A stretch of DNA of 64,000 nucleotides, taken from contig NZ_JBFTER010000010.1 in assembly GCF_047229345.1 (NCBI RefSeq), positions 13,187 through 77,186 on the forward strand. Direction: 5' to 3'. The first letter of the stretch is position 1; every line of letters starts with the position of its first letter. Of the stretch, positions 26,064-35,026 are shown piece by piece. Source of the stretch: Cellulomonas_A sp047229345. GTDB taxonomy: Bacteria > Actinomycetota > Actinomycetes > Actinomycetales > Cellulomonadaceae. A program made the position numbers and the translations under genes. Below the pieces are notes generated by a model. It saw only the letters and a list, made by a program, of their open reading frames with translations. It had not been told where the DNA came from and made no database searches.

Positions 26064-26378
26064 ATGTCCTGGCTCGTGCTGGTGCTGTCCGGTGTTCTCG
26101 AGGCCGTCTGGGCGACCGCGCTCGGCCGGTCGGAGGGGCTCACGCGGGTGGGGCCCACGGTGGCGTTCGCCGTCGCGCTCGTGCTCAGCATGGGCGGGCT
26201 CGCGTACGCGATGCGCGAGCTGCCGACGGGGACCGCGTACGCCGTGTGGGTCGGCGTCGGTGCGGCTCTGACCGTCGCCTACGCGATGGCGACCGGTGCC
26301 GAGCCGGTGTCGCTCGTGCGGATCCTGCTGCTGCTCGGGATCGTGGCCTGCGTCGTCGGCCTCAAGGTCGTCGGCTAG
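26064..26378 (+). CDS. gdx: Guanidinium exporter of the SMR family (Gdx/SugE)
   Basis: A 104-residue, four-helix small multidrug resistance protein that functions as an antiparallel dimer exchanging guanidinium for protons. The essential Glu is in helix 1 (LSGVLEAVWATALG); the SugE/Gdx-type helix 2/3 motif GTAYAVWVGVGAALT is present. It is preceded by a guanidine-III riboswitch, which identifies guanidinium rather than quaternary ammonium drugs as the natural substrate. The start ATG has GAGGGAGATC upstream. It appears monocistronic. Confidence 0.95.
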   Translation: MSWLVLVLSGVLEAVWATALGRSEGLTRVGPTVAFAVALVLSMGGLAYAMRELPTGTAYAVWVGVGAALTVAYAMATGAEPVSLVRILLLLGIVACVVGLKVVG

Positions 26379-26604
26379 CGCGCCCGGCGCCGGCTCGGCC
26401 GGCCAGGGGCTGCCCTGCAGGCCAGGGCGCTCCCCGGCCGGGTCCGGCGCACCCGCAGCGTCCGGACGGGCACCTTTCACCCCGCGCACACCTCGCACGC
26501 CGCCGTCCCCGGCCGATCACCTCGACGAAGGACCCGCCGGGGTCCGGCCGCCGCGCGGCCGGCGTCCCGGCGACGTGGGGCCTCGTCGTCGATGCGATTG
26601 GTGC

Positions 26605-28917
26605 GTGATCTGGGTGAGGAGCGCGTGGTCCCGCTGGCTCGCGGTCTCCGCGACCGTCACCCTCGTGCACCTGGCGCTCCCCCTGGGGTTCCCGCGCGGC
26701 ATCATCTACCAGCTCGTCGGCTTCGTGTCCGTCGCGGTCATGCTCGTCGGGATCCGTCGCAACAGGCCCTCGCGCCGGGTGCCCTGGTACCTGCTGACGG
26801 CCGGCATCGCGCTCATGACGGTCGGGGACTTCCTGTGGTCCTGGTTCGAGCTCGTGCTCGGGACGGACCCGTACCCGTCGGCCGCGGACGTCGTCTACCT
26901 CGCCGCCTACCCGTTCCTCGGTGCGGGGCTGCTCGTGCTCGCCCGGGCGCGCGGCAGCGAGCGGCACCCGACCGCGGCGATCGACAGCCTGCTCGTGTCG
27001 ATCGGGCTCGGGCTCGTCGCGTGGGTCACCCTCGTCGCCCCCGCGCTCCGCGACCCCGAGCTCGACCTCGCGAGCACGGTCGTCGGTGCGGCGTACCCGA
27101 TCGTCGACATCATCCTCATCGGGCTCCTGGTCCGGCTCCTGACCGCGCCCGGCGCCCGGTCGACCGCGTCGGTCCTGCTCGTGAGCGCCACGGGTCTGCT
27201 GATGGCGGTCGACGCGCTGTTCCAGCTCTCCGCGATCGTGCCGGCGCTCGAGGCGCACGTGCTCCTGCTCGACGCGGGCTGGCTCGTCGCCTACGCGCTG
27301 TTCGGCGCCGCGACCCTGGACCCCGGCATGCGCCTGATGTCCGAGCGCGCCGTCGAGCCCGAGCAGCGCAAGGGCCGCCAGCGGCTCATGCTCGTCGGCC
27401 CTGCCGTGTTCATGGCGCCGACGGTCCTCGTCGTGCAGCTCGTGCTCGGCGGCACCGTCGACGTGTGGGCCGCCGCGGTCGCGGCCGTCGCCCTGACGGT
27501 GCTCTCGCTCATCCGGATGGCGCGCATGACCCGGTGGCTCGAGGAGCAGGCGCAGAGCCTGCGCGGGGCCGCCGACACCGACATCGTGACCGGGCTCGCG
27601 AACCGCCGGCTGCTCGTGCGGGCGATCCGGGACGCCCTCGCGGCACCGCGGGCCCGCGTCGCGCTCGTCCTCGTCGACGTCGACCGCTTCAGCGAGATCA
27701 ACGAGACGTTCGGGCACCGCATCGGCGACGAGGTCCTGATCCGCATCGGCGAGCGGCTGCGGTCCGTGGCGGGCCACGCCGGGCTCGTGGCGCGGCCGGG
27801 CGGCGACGAGTTCGCGATCCTGTTCCGCGACGTGCCCGGCAGCGGCACGGCGATGAGCCTGGCGCAGTCGGTGCACGACGCGCTCGCCCGCCCGGTCCGC
27901 CTCGACGACCTCGAGGTGCGGGTGCAGGTGAGCGTCGGGCTCGTCGTCGCGCCCGACGACGGGACGGACCCGCTGGACCTGCTGCACCGCGGCGACGTCG
28001 CGCTCTCGACCGCCAAGCGCGGCTCGCGCCTGCCCGCCCGGTACGACGTCTCGATGAGCTCGGGCAGCACGCTCGCCCCCGCTCTGGGCGGCACCCTGCT
28101 CGGCGCCATCTCGCGCGGCGAGCTCGTGCTGCACTACCAGCCGATCGTCGAGGTCAGCACCGGTCGCGTCGTCGCCGTCGAGGCGCTCGTGCGCTGGCAG
28201 CACCCCGAGCACGGCCTGCTCACCCCGAACCTCTTCATCCCCACCGCCGAGCGCACCGGGGTCATCGGCCCGCTCACGCGCGACGTCCTCGACCAGGCGC
28301 TGCGCGCGGTCGCCGGCTGGCGCGCGGACGGCCTCGACATCGCCGTGGCAGTCAACCTGGCCGCGCAGAACCTGCTCGACCCGGAGATCGTCTCCGACGT
28401 CCGCTCCGCGCTCGCGCGCCACGGGCTGCCGGCGTCCGCGCTCGAGCTCGAGATCACGGAGAGCAGCGCGATGAGCGACCCCGAGCGCGCGCTCGAGGCC
28501 CTCGACGCGCTCGAGCGCCTCGGTGTCGAGCTCGCGGTCGACGACTACGGCACCGGCCACAGCTCGCTCGCGTACCTGCACCGCCTCCCCGTCGGCCGGC
28601 TCAAGCTCGACCGGGCGTTCGTGGGCGGCATCGCGCAGGACCGGGCGAGCGAGGCGATCGTGCGCTCCACGATCGAGCTCGCCCGCCACCTCGGGCTGTC
28701 GGTCGTCGCCGAGGGGGTCGAGGACGACGCGACGTTCGCGATGCTCGCCGAGATGGGCTGCTACGCCGCCCAGGGCTTCGGCCTCGCCCGTCCCGGACCG
28801 CAGGCGGGGATCCCGGCGGTCATCGCGGAGATCACGCGGACCCGCGCCCCCGCGGTGCCGGTCCGCCGGGACGCCGTCCCGGCCCCCCGCGCGGCGGCGG
28901 CACCGGCACCTCGCTGA
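26605..28917 (+). CDS. Membrane GGDEF-EAL cyclic-di-GMP enzyme
   Basis: A 770-residue protein with about ten N-terminal membrane helices (residues 5-320), a GGDEF domain and an EAL domain. The diguanylate cyclase motif is intact (RPGGDEFAIL, residues 399-403 as GGDEF), as is the phosphodiesterase EAL (526-528, VEALVRWQHPEHG) together with ITESSAM, VDDYGTGHSSL and VVAEGVED, so both activities are possible. The N-terminal membrane sensor has no named family that I recognise. GTG at 26605 is the best start, with TGCGAT 6 nt upstream; a second GTG at 26614 is possible. Signal unknown. Confidence 0.9.
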   Translation: MIWVRSAWSRWLAVSATVTLVHLALPLGFPRGIIYQLVGFVSVAVMLVGIRRNRPSRRVPWYLLTAGIALMTVGDFLWSWFELVLGTDPYPSAADVVYLAAYPFLGAGLLVLARARGSERHPTAAIDSLLVSIGLGLVAWVTLVAPALRDPELDLASTVVGAAYPIVDIILIGLLVRLLTAPGARSTASVLLVSATGLLMAVDALFQLSAIVPALEAHVLLLDAGWLVAYALFGAATLDPGMRLMSERAVEPEQRKGRQRLMLVGPAVFMAPTVLVVQLVLGGTVDVWAAAVAAVALTVLSLIRMARMTRWLEEQAQSLRGAADTDIVTGLANRRLLVRAIRDALAAPRARVALVLVDVDRFSEINETFGHRIGDEVLIRIGERLRSVAGHAGLVARPGGDEFAILFRDVPGSGTAMSLAQSVHDALARPVRLDDLEVRVQVSVGLVVAPDDGTDPLDLLHRGDVALSTAKRGSRLPARYDVSMSSGSTLAPALGGTLLGAISRGELVLHYQPIVEVSTGRVVAVEALVRWQHPEHGLLTPNLFIPTAERTGVIGPLTRDVLDQALRAVAGWRADGLDIAVAVNLAAQNLLDPEIVSDVRSALARHGLPASALELEITESSAMSDPERALEALDALERLGVELAVDDYGTGHSSLAYLHRLPVGRLKLDRAFVGGIAQDRASEAIVRSTIELARHLGLSVVAEGVEDDATFAMLAEMGCYAAQGFGLARPGPQAGIPAVIAEITRTRAPAVPVRRDAVPAPRAAAAPAPR

Positions 28918-28963
28918 CCCCGCGCGGGGCCGGACCGGGTCGCCGCGCCGCTAGCGTGGACCG

Positions 28964-29410
28964 ATGACCCCCTCCCGGCCGCGCCCGGCCTCCCCCGCGT
29001 CCGCCGCCGTGCTCGGCGCGGTCCTCGCCCTCTCGGGCGTGCTGCACCTCGTCGTGCCACGCGTCTACGAGCCGCTGATCCCGCGCCCGCTCGGGAACCC
29101 GCGTGCCTGGGTCCTCGGCAGCGGCGTCGCCGAGCTCGTGTGCGCCGCGGCACTCGTCCCCGCCCGCACCCGGAGCGCCGGGGCGCTCGCGACGGCCGCC
29201 CTGCTCGTCGCCGTCTTCCCGGGGAACGTCACGATGGCGCTCCGCACGCGCCGCGGAGCACCGGGGATCACCACGCGGCGGGTCGTCGCGTGGGGGCGGC
29301 TGCCGCTCCAGGTGCCGCTCGTCGGCTGGGCGCTCGCGGTCGCCCGGGGGGCGCGCACCGCTGCGGCCGCCGCACCTGCCGCCCAGGTCACGTCGGGCAC
29401 CACCCGATGA
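28964..29410 (+). CDS. DoxX-like small membrane protein
   Basis: A 148-residue membrane protein of the DoxX type with about four helices: ASAAVLGAVLALSGVLHLVV, AWVLGSGVAELVCAAALV, ALATAALLVAVFPGNVTMAL and a C-terminal VPLVGWALAVAR. The PRPLGNPRAWVLGSGVAEL stretch is typical of this family. TAGCGT lies exactly 6 nt before the ATG, a clean leaderless promoter. Its stop overlaps the start of the S33 peptidase gene (ATGA), so the two are co-translated. Role unknown; some DoxX proteins take part in redox protection. Confidence 0.8.
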   Translation: MTPSRPRPASPASAAVLGAVLALSGVLHLVVPRVYEPLIPRPLGNPRAWVLGSGVAELVCAAALVPARTRSAGALATAALLVAVFPGNVTMALRTRRGAPGITTRRVVAWGRLPLQVPLVGWALAVARGARTAAAAAPAAQVTSGTTR

Positions 29411-30726
29411 CGGCGTCGAGCGCACCCGCGCCCACGACGACCCAGTACCCCGTCCCCGGCCTCGTCGTGCGCGAGCACCGCGTCGCGGTCCCCGTCGACT
29501 GGTCCGCGCCCGAGCGGTACGCGCCGATCGAGGTGTTCGCGCGCGAGCTGGTCGACCCGCGCCGCGCCGGGGACGACCTCCCGCTGCTGCTGTTCCTGCA
29601 GGGTGGGCCGGGCGGTGCGAGCCCGCGGCCGCTCGGGAGCGGCTGGTGGACGACGCTGCTCGCGACGCACCGGGTCGTCCTGCTCGACCAGCGCGGGACC
29701 GGCCGCTCGACGCGTGTCGCGGCCCGCGAGGTGGCCGCCCTCGGGACCCCTGCGGAGGCCGCGGACTACCTCGCGTGCTTCCGCGCCGACGCCGTCGTCG
29801 CCGACGCCGAGCACGTGCGGCGCACCGTCTACGGGGGGCGGCGCTGGGCGACCCTCGGGCAGTCCTACGGCGGCTTCGTCACGCTCGCGTACCTGTCCCG
29901 GCACCCCGAGGCGCTCACCGAGTGCCTCGTGACCGGAGGCCTGCCGCCGCTGACCGCGACCGCCGAGGAGACCTACGCGCGCACCTACCCGCGACAGGCG
30001 GCCCGCAACCGCGAGCTCGCGCGCCGGTACCCCGGGGACGTGGCGCTGCTCGGCCGGGTCGCCGACCGCGTGTCCGCCGGCGACGTCCATCTGCCCGACG
30101 GCGACCTGCTCACCGTCGAGCGGCTGCAGCTGCTCGGGATGCCGCTGGGCATGAGCACCGGCGTCGACGCGCTGCACTGGCTCCTCGACACCGCGCTCGA
30201 CACCACCGGCGAGCTCGCGGACCCGTTCCTCGCGGCGCTCGCGCACGGGACGTCGTTCGTCGACAACCCGCTGTATGCGGTGCTCCAGGAGGTCATCTAC
30301 CACCAGGGCGAGCGCAGGGGCGGCTGGGCCGCGCAGGCCGAGCACGAGCGGTGGGACGCGTTCGCGCCGGGCGCCCGGCCGCTCCTGCTGACCGGCGAGG
30401 CGATGTTCCCGTGGATGTACGAGCAGATCGGCTCGCTGCGGCCGTTCCGGGCGGTCGCCGAGGAGCTCGCCGGGCGCACGTCGTGGCCCGCGCTCTACGA
30501 CGCCGAGCGCATCGCGTCGAACGAGGTCCCCGTCGCCGCCGCGCAGTACTACGACGACCCCTACGTCGACCTCGACCTCGCGCTCGACACGGCGTCGCGC
30601 GTGGGGGCGACCCAGGTGTGGGTGACCAACGAGTTCCTGCACGACGGCCTGCGCGTCGCGGGCGACGTGATCCTGCCGCGCCTGCTGGACCTCGCGGCCG
30701 GCCGGTGGAGCGTCACCGGACGCTGA
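29407..30726 (+). CDS. S33-family proline iminopeptidase-like alpha/beta hydrolase
   Basis: A 439-residue serine hydrolase removing N-terminal residues (typically proline) from peptides. The oxyanion segment FLQGGPGGASPRP, the LLDQRGTGRSTR motif and the nucleophile elbow GQSYGGFVTLAYL are the classic S33 pattern. There is no signal peptide, so it is cytosolic. ATG at 29407 overlaps the preceding DoxX stop. The long C-terminal part (after residue 300) contains the cap and the Asp/His region, ending NEFLHDGLRVAGDVILPRLL. Confidence 0.9.
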   Translation: MTASSAPAPTTTQYPVPGLVVREHRVAVPVDWSAPERYAPIEVFARELVDPRRAGDDLPLLLFLQGGPGGASPRPLGSGWWTTLLATHRVVLLDQRGTGRSTRVAAREVAALGTPAEAADYLACFRADAVVADAEHVRRTVYGGRRWATLGQSYGGFVTLAYLSRHPEALTECLVTGGLPPLTATAEETYARTYPRQAARNRELARRYPGDVALLGRVADRVSAGDVHLPDGDLLTVERLQLLGMPLGMSTGVDALHWLLDTALDTTGELADPFLAALAHGTSFVDNPLYAVLQEVIYHQGERRGGWAAQAEHERWDAFAPGARPLLLTGEAMFPWMYEQIGSLRPFRAVAEELAGRTSWPALYDAERIASNEVPVAAAQYYDDPYVDLDLALDTASRVGATQVWVTNEFLHDGLRVAGDVILPRLLDLAAGRWSVTGR

Positions 30727-30775
30727 CCCGCGGGGGGCCGCGGCCGGGCGCCGCCCCGGCACGGGCGACCGGCGC

Positions 30776-32017
30776 TCACCCGGCGAGGCGCTCGCGCCGC
30801 TCGACGACCCGCCCGGCCTGCGCGGCGTCGTCCCACGCGTAGACGCCCACGCCCTCGATGAGGACGTGCTCGACGCGGGAGTGCACGTCGAGCGGGTCCC
30901 CGGACCAGACCACGACGTCACCGTCGAGACCCGGGCGCAGCGACCCGACCCGCTCGTCGAGCCCGAGGATCGCCGCCGGGTTGACGGTGAGCGCCTCGAG
31001 GGCGGTCGTGCGCGGCAGCCCCTCCTTGACCGCGAACGTCGCCTGGTGCACGAGGAAGTTGACCGGCACGACGGGGTGGTCGGTCGTGATCGCGACGCGC
31101 ACGCCCGCGGCGGCGAGCGTCGCGAGGTGCTCGATGCCGCGGTCGCGCAGCTCGACCTTCGACCGGTTGGTGAGCATCGGGCCGTAGATCACCGGGATGC
31201 CGCGCTCGGCGAGCACGTCGGCGATCTTGTGGCCCTCGGTCCCGTGGTTGACGACGAGCCGGTACCCGAACTCGTCGGCGAGGCGGATCGCGGTCGCGAT
31301 GTCGTCGTGGCGGTGGCAGTGCTGGTCCCACGCGAGCTCGCCGTCGAGCACCCGCACCAGCGTCTCCAGGCCGAGGTCGCGCGCGAACGGCTCGCCCTTC
31401 GTGGCGGCCGCGGCCCGAGCGGCGGCGTAGTGCTGCGCCTTGACGAACGCCTCGCGGATGACCTTCGCGACCCCGAGGCGGGTCGAGGGCGTCTGACCCT
31501 TCTCGCGGTACACGCGCTTGGGGTTCTCGCCCAGGGCGGACTTCACGCTCACCGAGGCCGAGAGGACCTGCTCGTCGATCGTCCGGCCGCCCCACGACTT
31601 GAGCGCGACGGTCTGCCCGCCGATCGGGTTGCCCGACCCCGGCTTCACGACCACCGACGTGACCCCGCCCGCGAGCGCGTCGCGGAAGCCCTCGTCGTCG
31701 ATGTTCACGGCGTCGACCGCGCGCACCGCCGCCATGTCGGGGCCCGTCATCTCGTTGACGTCGTCCCCCGCGACGCCCTCGCCCTCCTCCCAGATGCCGA
31801 CGTGCCCGTGCGCCTCGACGAACCCGGGCAGCACCCAGCGGCCGGTCGCGTCGACCACGTGCGCGCCGTCCGGGACGGCGACGTCGAGCCCGACGGCGAC
31901 GATGCGCCCGTCCTCGATGAGGACCGTGCCCCCGTCGAGCGGCTCGGAGGAGACGGGGACGACGTACCCGCCGGTGACGGCGACGACGGACGGGGTGCTC
32001 GCGCTGCGGTGGACCAT
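30776..32017 (-). CDS. Amidohydrolase-superfamily protein (imidazolonepropionase-like)
   Basis: A 413-residue cytosolic metal-dependent hydrolase. It has the HxH motif in VLPGFVEAHGHVGIW, the carboxylated Lys/His region (WDQHCHRHDD; VVNHGTEGHKIADVL) and the Asp motif VAITTDHPVVPVNFL, ending PAAILGLDERVGSLRPGLDGDVVVW, typical of subtype I amidohydrolases. The substrate could be a cyclic amide or a dipeptide and cannot be assigned from sequence. TAGCGT lies 7 nt before the ATG at 32017, a leaderless-type start. Divergent from luxS. Confidence 0.86.
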   Translation of the reverse strand: MVHRSASTPSVVAVTGGYVVPVSSEPLDGGTVLIEDGRIVAVGLDVAVPDGAHVVDATGRWVLPGFVEAHGHVGIWEEGEGVAGDDVNEMTGPDMAAVRAVDAVNIDDEGFRDALAGGVTSVVVKPGSGNPIGGQTVALKSWGGRTIDEQVLSASVSVKSALGENPKRVYREKGQTPSTRLGVAKVIREAFVKAQHYAAARAAAATKGEPFARDLGLETLVRVLDGELAWDQHCHRHDDIATAIRLADEFGYRLVVNHGTEGHKIADVLAERGIPVIYGPMLTNRSKVELRDRGIEHLATLAAAGVRVAITTDHPVVPVNFLVHQATFAVKEGLPRTTALEALTVNPAAILGLDERVGSLRPGLDGDVVVWSGDPLDVHSRVEHVLIEGVGVYAWDDAAQAGRVVERRERLAG

Positions 32018-32170
32018 GCCCAGCACGCTAGCCCCGGCGGGAGGCGCGGGCAGGTCGGCGGCCGCGCCCACCGTGGCGGCACGAGCAGCGGGCACGAGCA
32101 CGCCGACGCCGTGACGGACGCGTGCGACACAATGAGGCAACCCCTGCCCGTCCTGACGAGAAGGCCGACC

Positions 32171-32638
32171 GTGAACCAGCCCCGCATGAACGTCGAGTCG
32201 TTCAACCTCGACCACCGCACCGTCGCCGCGCCCTACGTCCGCCTCGCGGACCGCAAGGTCCTGCCCGCGGGCGACGTCCTCAGCAAGTTCGACGTGCGCT
32301 TCACGCAGCCGAACGTGGGCCACCTCGAGATGCCGGTCGTGCACTCGCTCGAGCACCTGTTCGCGGAGCACTCGCGCAACCACTCGACGCAGGTCATCGA
32401 CTTCTCCCCGATGGGCTGCCAGACCGGCTTCTACCTGATCCTCGAGGGCGAGTGGGAGCCCGAGGCCGCCATGGGCCTGGTCCAGGAGACGCTGGAGGAC
32501 GTCACGCGGGCGACCGAGGTCCCCGCCGCGAACGAGGTGCAGTGCGGCTGGGGCGCGAACCACACGCTCGAGGGCGCGCAGGAGGCGGCCCGCACGTTCC
32601 TCGCCGCCCGCGACGGGTGGAGCCAGGTGACCGCGTGA
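32171..32638 (+). CDS. luxS: S-ribosylhomocysteine lyase LuxS
   Basis: Cleaves S-ribosylhomocysteine to homocysteine and DPD, the precursor of autoinducer-2. The 155-residue protein has the Fe/Zn site HSLEH (His58, Glu61, His62) with Cys125 in NEVQCGWG and the catalytic Cys83 in PMGCQTGFY, at the positions of Bacillus LuxS within one residue or so. GTG start at 32171 preceded by AGAAGG; M6 is an alternative. Its stop overlaps the mtnN start (GTGA), so the two enzymes that recycle S-adenosylhomocysteine are made together. Confidence 0.96.
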   Translation: MNQPRMNVESFNLDHRTVAAPYVRLADRKVLPAGDVLSKFDVRFTQPNVGHLEMPVVHSLEHLFAEHSRNHSTQVIDFSPMGCQTGFYLILEGEWEPEAAMGLVQETLEDVTRATEVPAANEVQCGWGANHTLEGAQEAARTFLAARDGWSQVTA

Positions 32639-33342
32639 TCGCGGTCGACGCGGTCGTCGTGACCGCGATGGCCGACGAGGCGGAGGCGTTCGTCGAGCGC
32701 GCCGACTTCGTCGGGCCCGTCGCCCAGGTCGGGCACGCGCTGCACCGGGTCCTGTCGGTCGAGAGCCGCGGGGTCCTGCTCGTGCAGTGCGGCATCGGGC
32801 TGGTCAGCTCGGCGACCGCCGCGGCCGTCGCGATCAGCGGGACCCGCCCGAGCGTCGTCATCAGCGCGGGGAGCGCCGGCGGCATCGGCGAGCAGGTCCG
32901 GGTCGGCGACGTCGTGGTCGGCACCGAGTTCGTGTACTCGGGTGCCGACGCGCGCGCCTTCGGGTACGCGCTCGGGCAGGTTCCCGGGATGCCGGCACGG
33001 TTCGTCGCGAACGAGGCGCTCCTCGAGGCGACCCTCGGCGTCCCGCACGACGGCCTGACGGTGCGCGCGGGCACGATGCTCTCGGGTGACGCGTTCATCG
33101 ACGCCTCGCTCGTGGACGCGGTCCGGGCGTCGTTCCCCGACGCGCTCTCGACCGACATGGAGACCGCGGCGCTCGCCCAGACCTGCCACCTCTACGGGGT
33201 CCCGTTCCTCTCGGTGCGCGGGATCTCCGACCTGTGCGGTCCCGCGGCGAACGACGACTTCCTCACGCACGTGGACGACGCCGCGCAGCGGTCCGCGAGC
33301 GTCGTGCTCGCCGCGCTGCACCGGGTCGTCCCGCGCGACTGA
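32635..33342 (+). CDS. mtnN: 5'-methylthioadenosine/S-adenosylhomocysteine nucleosidase
   Basis: Removes adenine from S-adenosylhomocysteine (giving S-ribosylhomocysteine, the LuxS substrate) and from methylthioadenosine. The 235-residue protein shows AMADEAEAF (the catalytic-site Glu), GIGLVSSATAAAVAI, SAGSAGGIGEQVRVGDVVVG, STDMETAALAQTC (nucleoside-binding Met-Glu) and VRGISDLCG with the catalytic Asp. It follows luxS with a GTGA overlap. Together the pair forms the two-step route from S-adenosylhomocysteine to homocysteine and the AI-2 precursor. Confidence 0.95.
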   Translation: MIAVDAVVVTAMADEAEAFVERADFVGPVAQVGHALHRVLSVESRGVLLVQCGIGLVSSATAAAVAISGTRPSVVISAGSAGGIGEQVRVGDVVVGTEFVYSGADARAFGYALGQVPGMPARFVANEALLEATLGVPHDGLTVRAGTMLSGDAFIDASLVDAVRASFPDALSTDMETAALAQTCHLYGVPFLSVRGISDLCGPAANDDFLTHVDDAAQRSASVVLAALHRVVPRD

Positions 33343-33475
33343 CGCGCCGCCGCCGGGCCTCAGGGGCCGTTCAGGGGCCGGGTCAGGGACGTACCCGATG
33401 ACCCGGCCCCCGACCGGTGCGAGCGTGGTGCACGGCCCGGACGTCCCGGGCCGCGTGCTCATCGTGAGGTCACCC

Positions 33476-34192
33476 ATGTCGCTGCGTCCCGTGCTCGCCG
33501 TCACCTCCGTCGGTGCCCTGCTCCTGCTCACGGGGTGCGGGGCCGCCGCGTTCGGTCCGTCCACCACCGAGGAGCGCCCGGCCGACGGCGTCACGGCCGT
33601 CGAGCTCTCCACGTCGGGGACGCTCGTGGTCGAGCACGGCGACGAGCCGTCGCTCACGGTCACCGCGGGCCGCAACGTGCTGGCGCAGCTCACGAGCGAG
33701 GTCCGCGACGGCGTGCTCGTGCTCGACCACGACGACCGGCCGGGCTGGTCGCGCACCGGCGTGGTCGAGTACCGCCTCGTGGTCGACCACCTCGACGCGA
33801 TCCGGGTCGAGGGCTCGGGGGGCGTGCAGGTCGACGGCGAGGTCGCGACCGGCGACGAGCTCGCGGTCCTGGTCGAGGGGTCGGGCGACGTGGACGTCGA
33901 GGGCGTCGACGTCGACGAGCTCGACGCCAGCAACCAGGGGTCCGGCCGCATCACGCTCGCCGGCGCGGCCGAGGTGCAGCGCGTCACGGTCGCCGGCTCG
34001 GGGGGCTACGACGCCGCGGCGCTGCGCACGCGTGAGGCGGCGGTCGCGGTCGAGGGATCCGGCGACGCCGTCGTGGACGTCACCGGGACGCTCGACGCGA
34101 GCGTGTCCGGGAGCGGGTCGGTCACGCACACCGGCGGCGCACGGGTGACGTCGGACGTCGACGGCTCGGGGTCGGTGCGCGAGGGGTCGTGA
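33476..34192 (+). CDS. DUF2807 (head GIN domain) lipoprotein
   Basis: A 238-residue exported lipoprotein: the lipobox LLTGC puts the acylated Cys at residue 21. After a short linker the mature part is a DUF2807 beta-helix, visible as repeats centred on VEGSGGV, VEGSGDV, QGSGRI, AGSGGY, VEGSGDA and SGSGSV. ATG at 33476 has GAGGT upstream. It lies alone, convergent with the DHFR-like gene 15 nt away. Such proteins are widespread but of unknown function; a cell-envelope adhesive or structural role is speculative. Confidence 0.88.
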   Translation: MSLRPVLAVTSVGALLLLTGCGAAAFGPSTTEERPADGVTAVELSTSGTLVVEHGDEPSLTVTAGRNVLAQLTSEVRDGVLVLDHDDRPGWSRTGVVEYRLVVDHLDAIRVEGSGGVQVDGEVATGDELAVLVEGSGDVDVEGVDVDELDASNQGSGRITLAGAAEVQRVTVAGSGGYDAAALRTREAAVAVEGSGDAVVDVTGTLDASVSGSGSVTHTGGARVTSDVDGSGSVREGS

Positions 34193-34207
34193 GGCCCGCT
34201 CCCCGGC

Positions 34208-34870
34208 TCATCCCTCCCGCCCGGCCCTGACCAGGCGCACGTGCGTGACCGCCGGTGAGCTCACGAGCTCGACGCACGTGAAGCCCGTCGGTCCGCCGCC
34301 GAGGTCGTCGAACAGCCGCTCGCCCGCGCCGAGGAAGAGCGGGACGACCGCCAGGTGCAGCTCGTCGACGCGGTCGGCGCGCAGGTAGAGCTGGACCGTG
34401 CGGGCGCCGCCGCCGAGCCGGACGTCGCGGCCGCCCGCGAGGTCGGACGCGAGGTCGAGCGCCGCGTCGGGGTCGTCGACGAAGTGGAACGTCGTCCCGC
34501 CCTCCATCGTCAGGGCGGGGCGCGGGTGGTGCGTCAGGACGACCACCGGGTGGTGGAACGGCGGGTTCGGCCCCCACCAGCCGCGCCACGACTCGTCGGG
34601 CCACGGGCCGCGCACCGGACCGAACATGTTCCGGCCCATGAGCGTCGCGCCGATCCCCGTCTCGCCGCGGCGCACGAAGTCGTCGTCCACGCCCCGCTCG
34701 CGCGTGGTGTCGCCGTCGCGTCCCTCGCCGCCGTGGAACGAGGGCGTCGCGAACTGCCAGTCGTGCAGGCGCTCGCCGCCGACGCCGAGCGGGTGCTCCC
34801 GGCCCTGGTGCGGGCCGGCGACGTAGCCGTCGAGCGACATCGCGAGGTTGTGGACACGCAGCAGCGGCAC
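34208..34870 (-). CDS. Dihydrofolate reductase/RibD C-terminal family protein
   Basis: A 220-residue NADPH-binding reductase-like protein. MSLDGYVAGPHQ is the N-terminal nucleotide/substrate motif of the RibD_C/DHFR-like family, with GATLMGRNMFG and VVLTHHPRPALTMEGGTTFHFVDD further on, and VRLGGGARTVQLYLRADRVDELHL matching the NADPH-binding region. It lacks the deaminase half of RibD, so riboflavin synthesis is unlikely. GTG at 34870 follows AGGAGG by 9 nt. Substrate unknown. Confidence 0.85.
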   Translation of the reverse strand: MPLLRVHNLAMSLDGYVAGPHQGREHPLGVGGERLHDWQFATPSFHGGEGRDGDTTRERGVDDDFVRRGETGIGATLMGRNMFGPVRGPWPDESWRGWWGPNPPFHHPVVVLTHHPRPALTMEGGTTFHFVDDPDAALDLASDLAGGRDVRLGGGARTVQLYLRADRVDELHLAVVPLFLGAGERLFDDLGGGPTGFTCVELVSSPAVTHVRLVRAGREG

Positions 34871-35026
34871 GGGGACCTGCCTCCTCGGGGCTCGGGCGGC
34901 GGACACCGGGAAGACCGGGCAGACGCGCGGAACTCATCGGTGACCCCGGCTGCGCGACACCCGGGCACCGGGATCACCCGGTCCGCCGGTCGCCGCCGTC
35001 TCCCCGCGGTCCTCGCCGCGGCCCGC

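Noticed and set aside
26064..26378. Annotation as a multidrug/QacE exporter
   Set aside because: The guanidine-III riboswitch immediately upstream identifies guanidinium as the substrate class.
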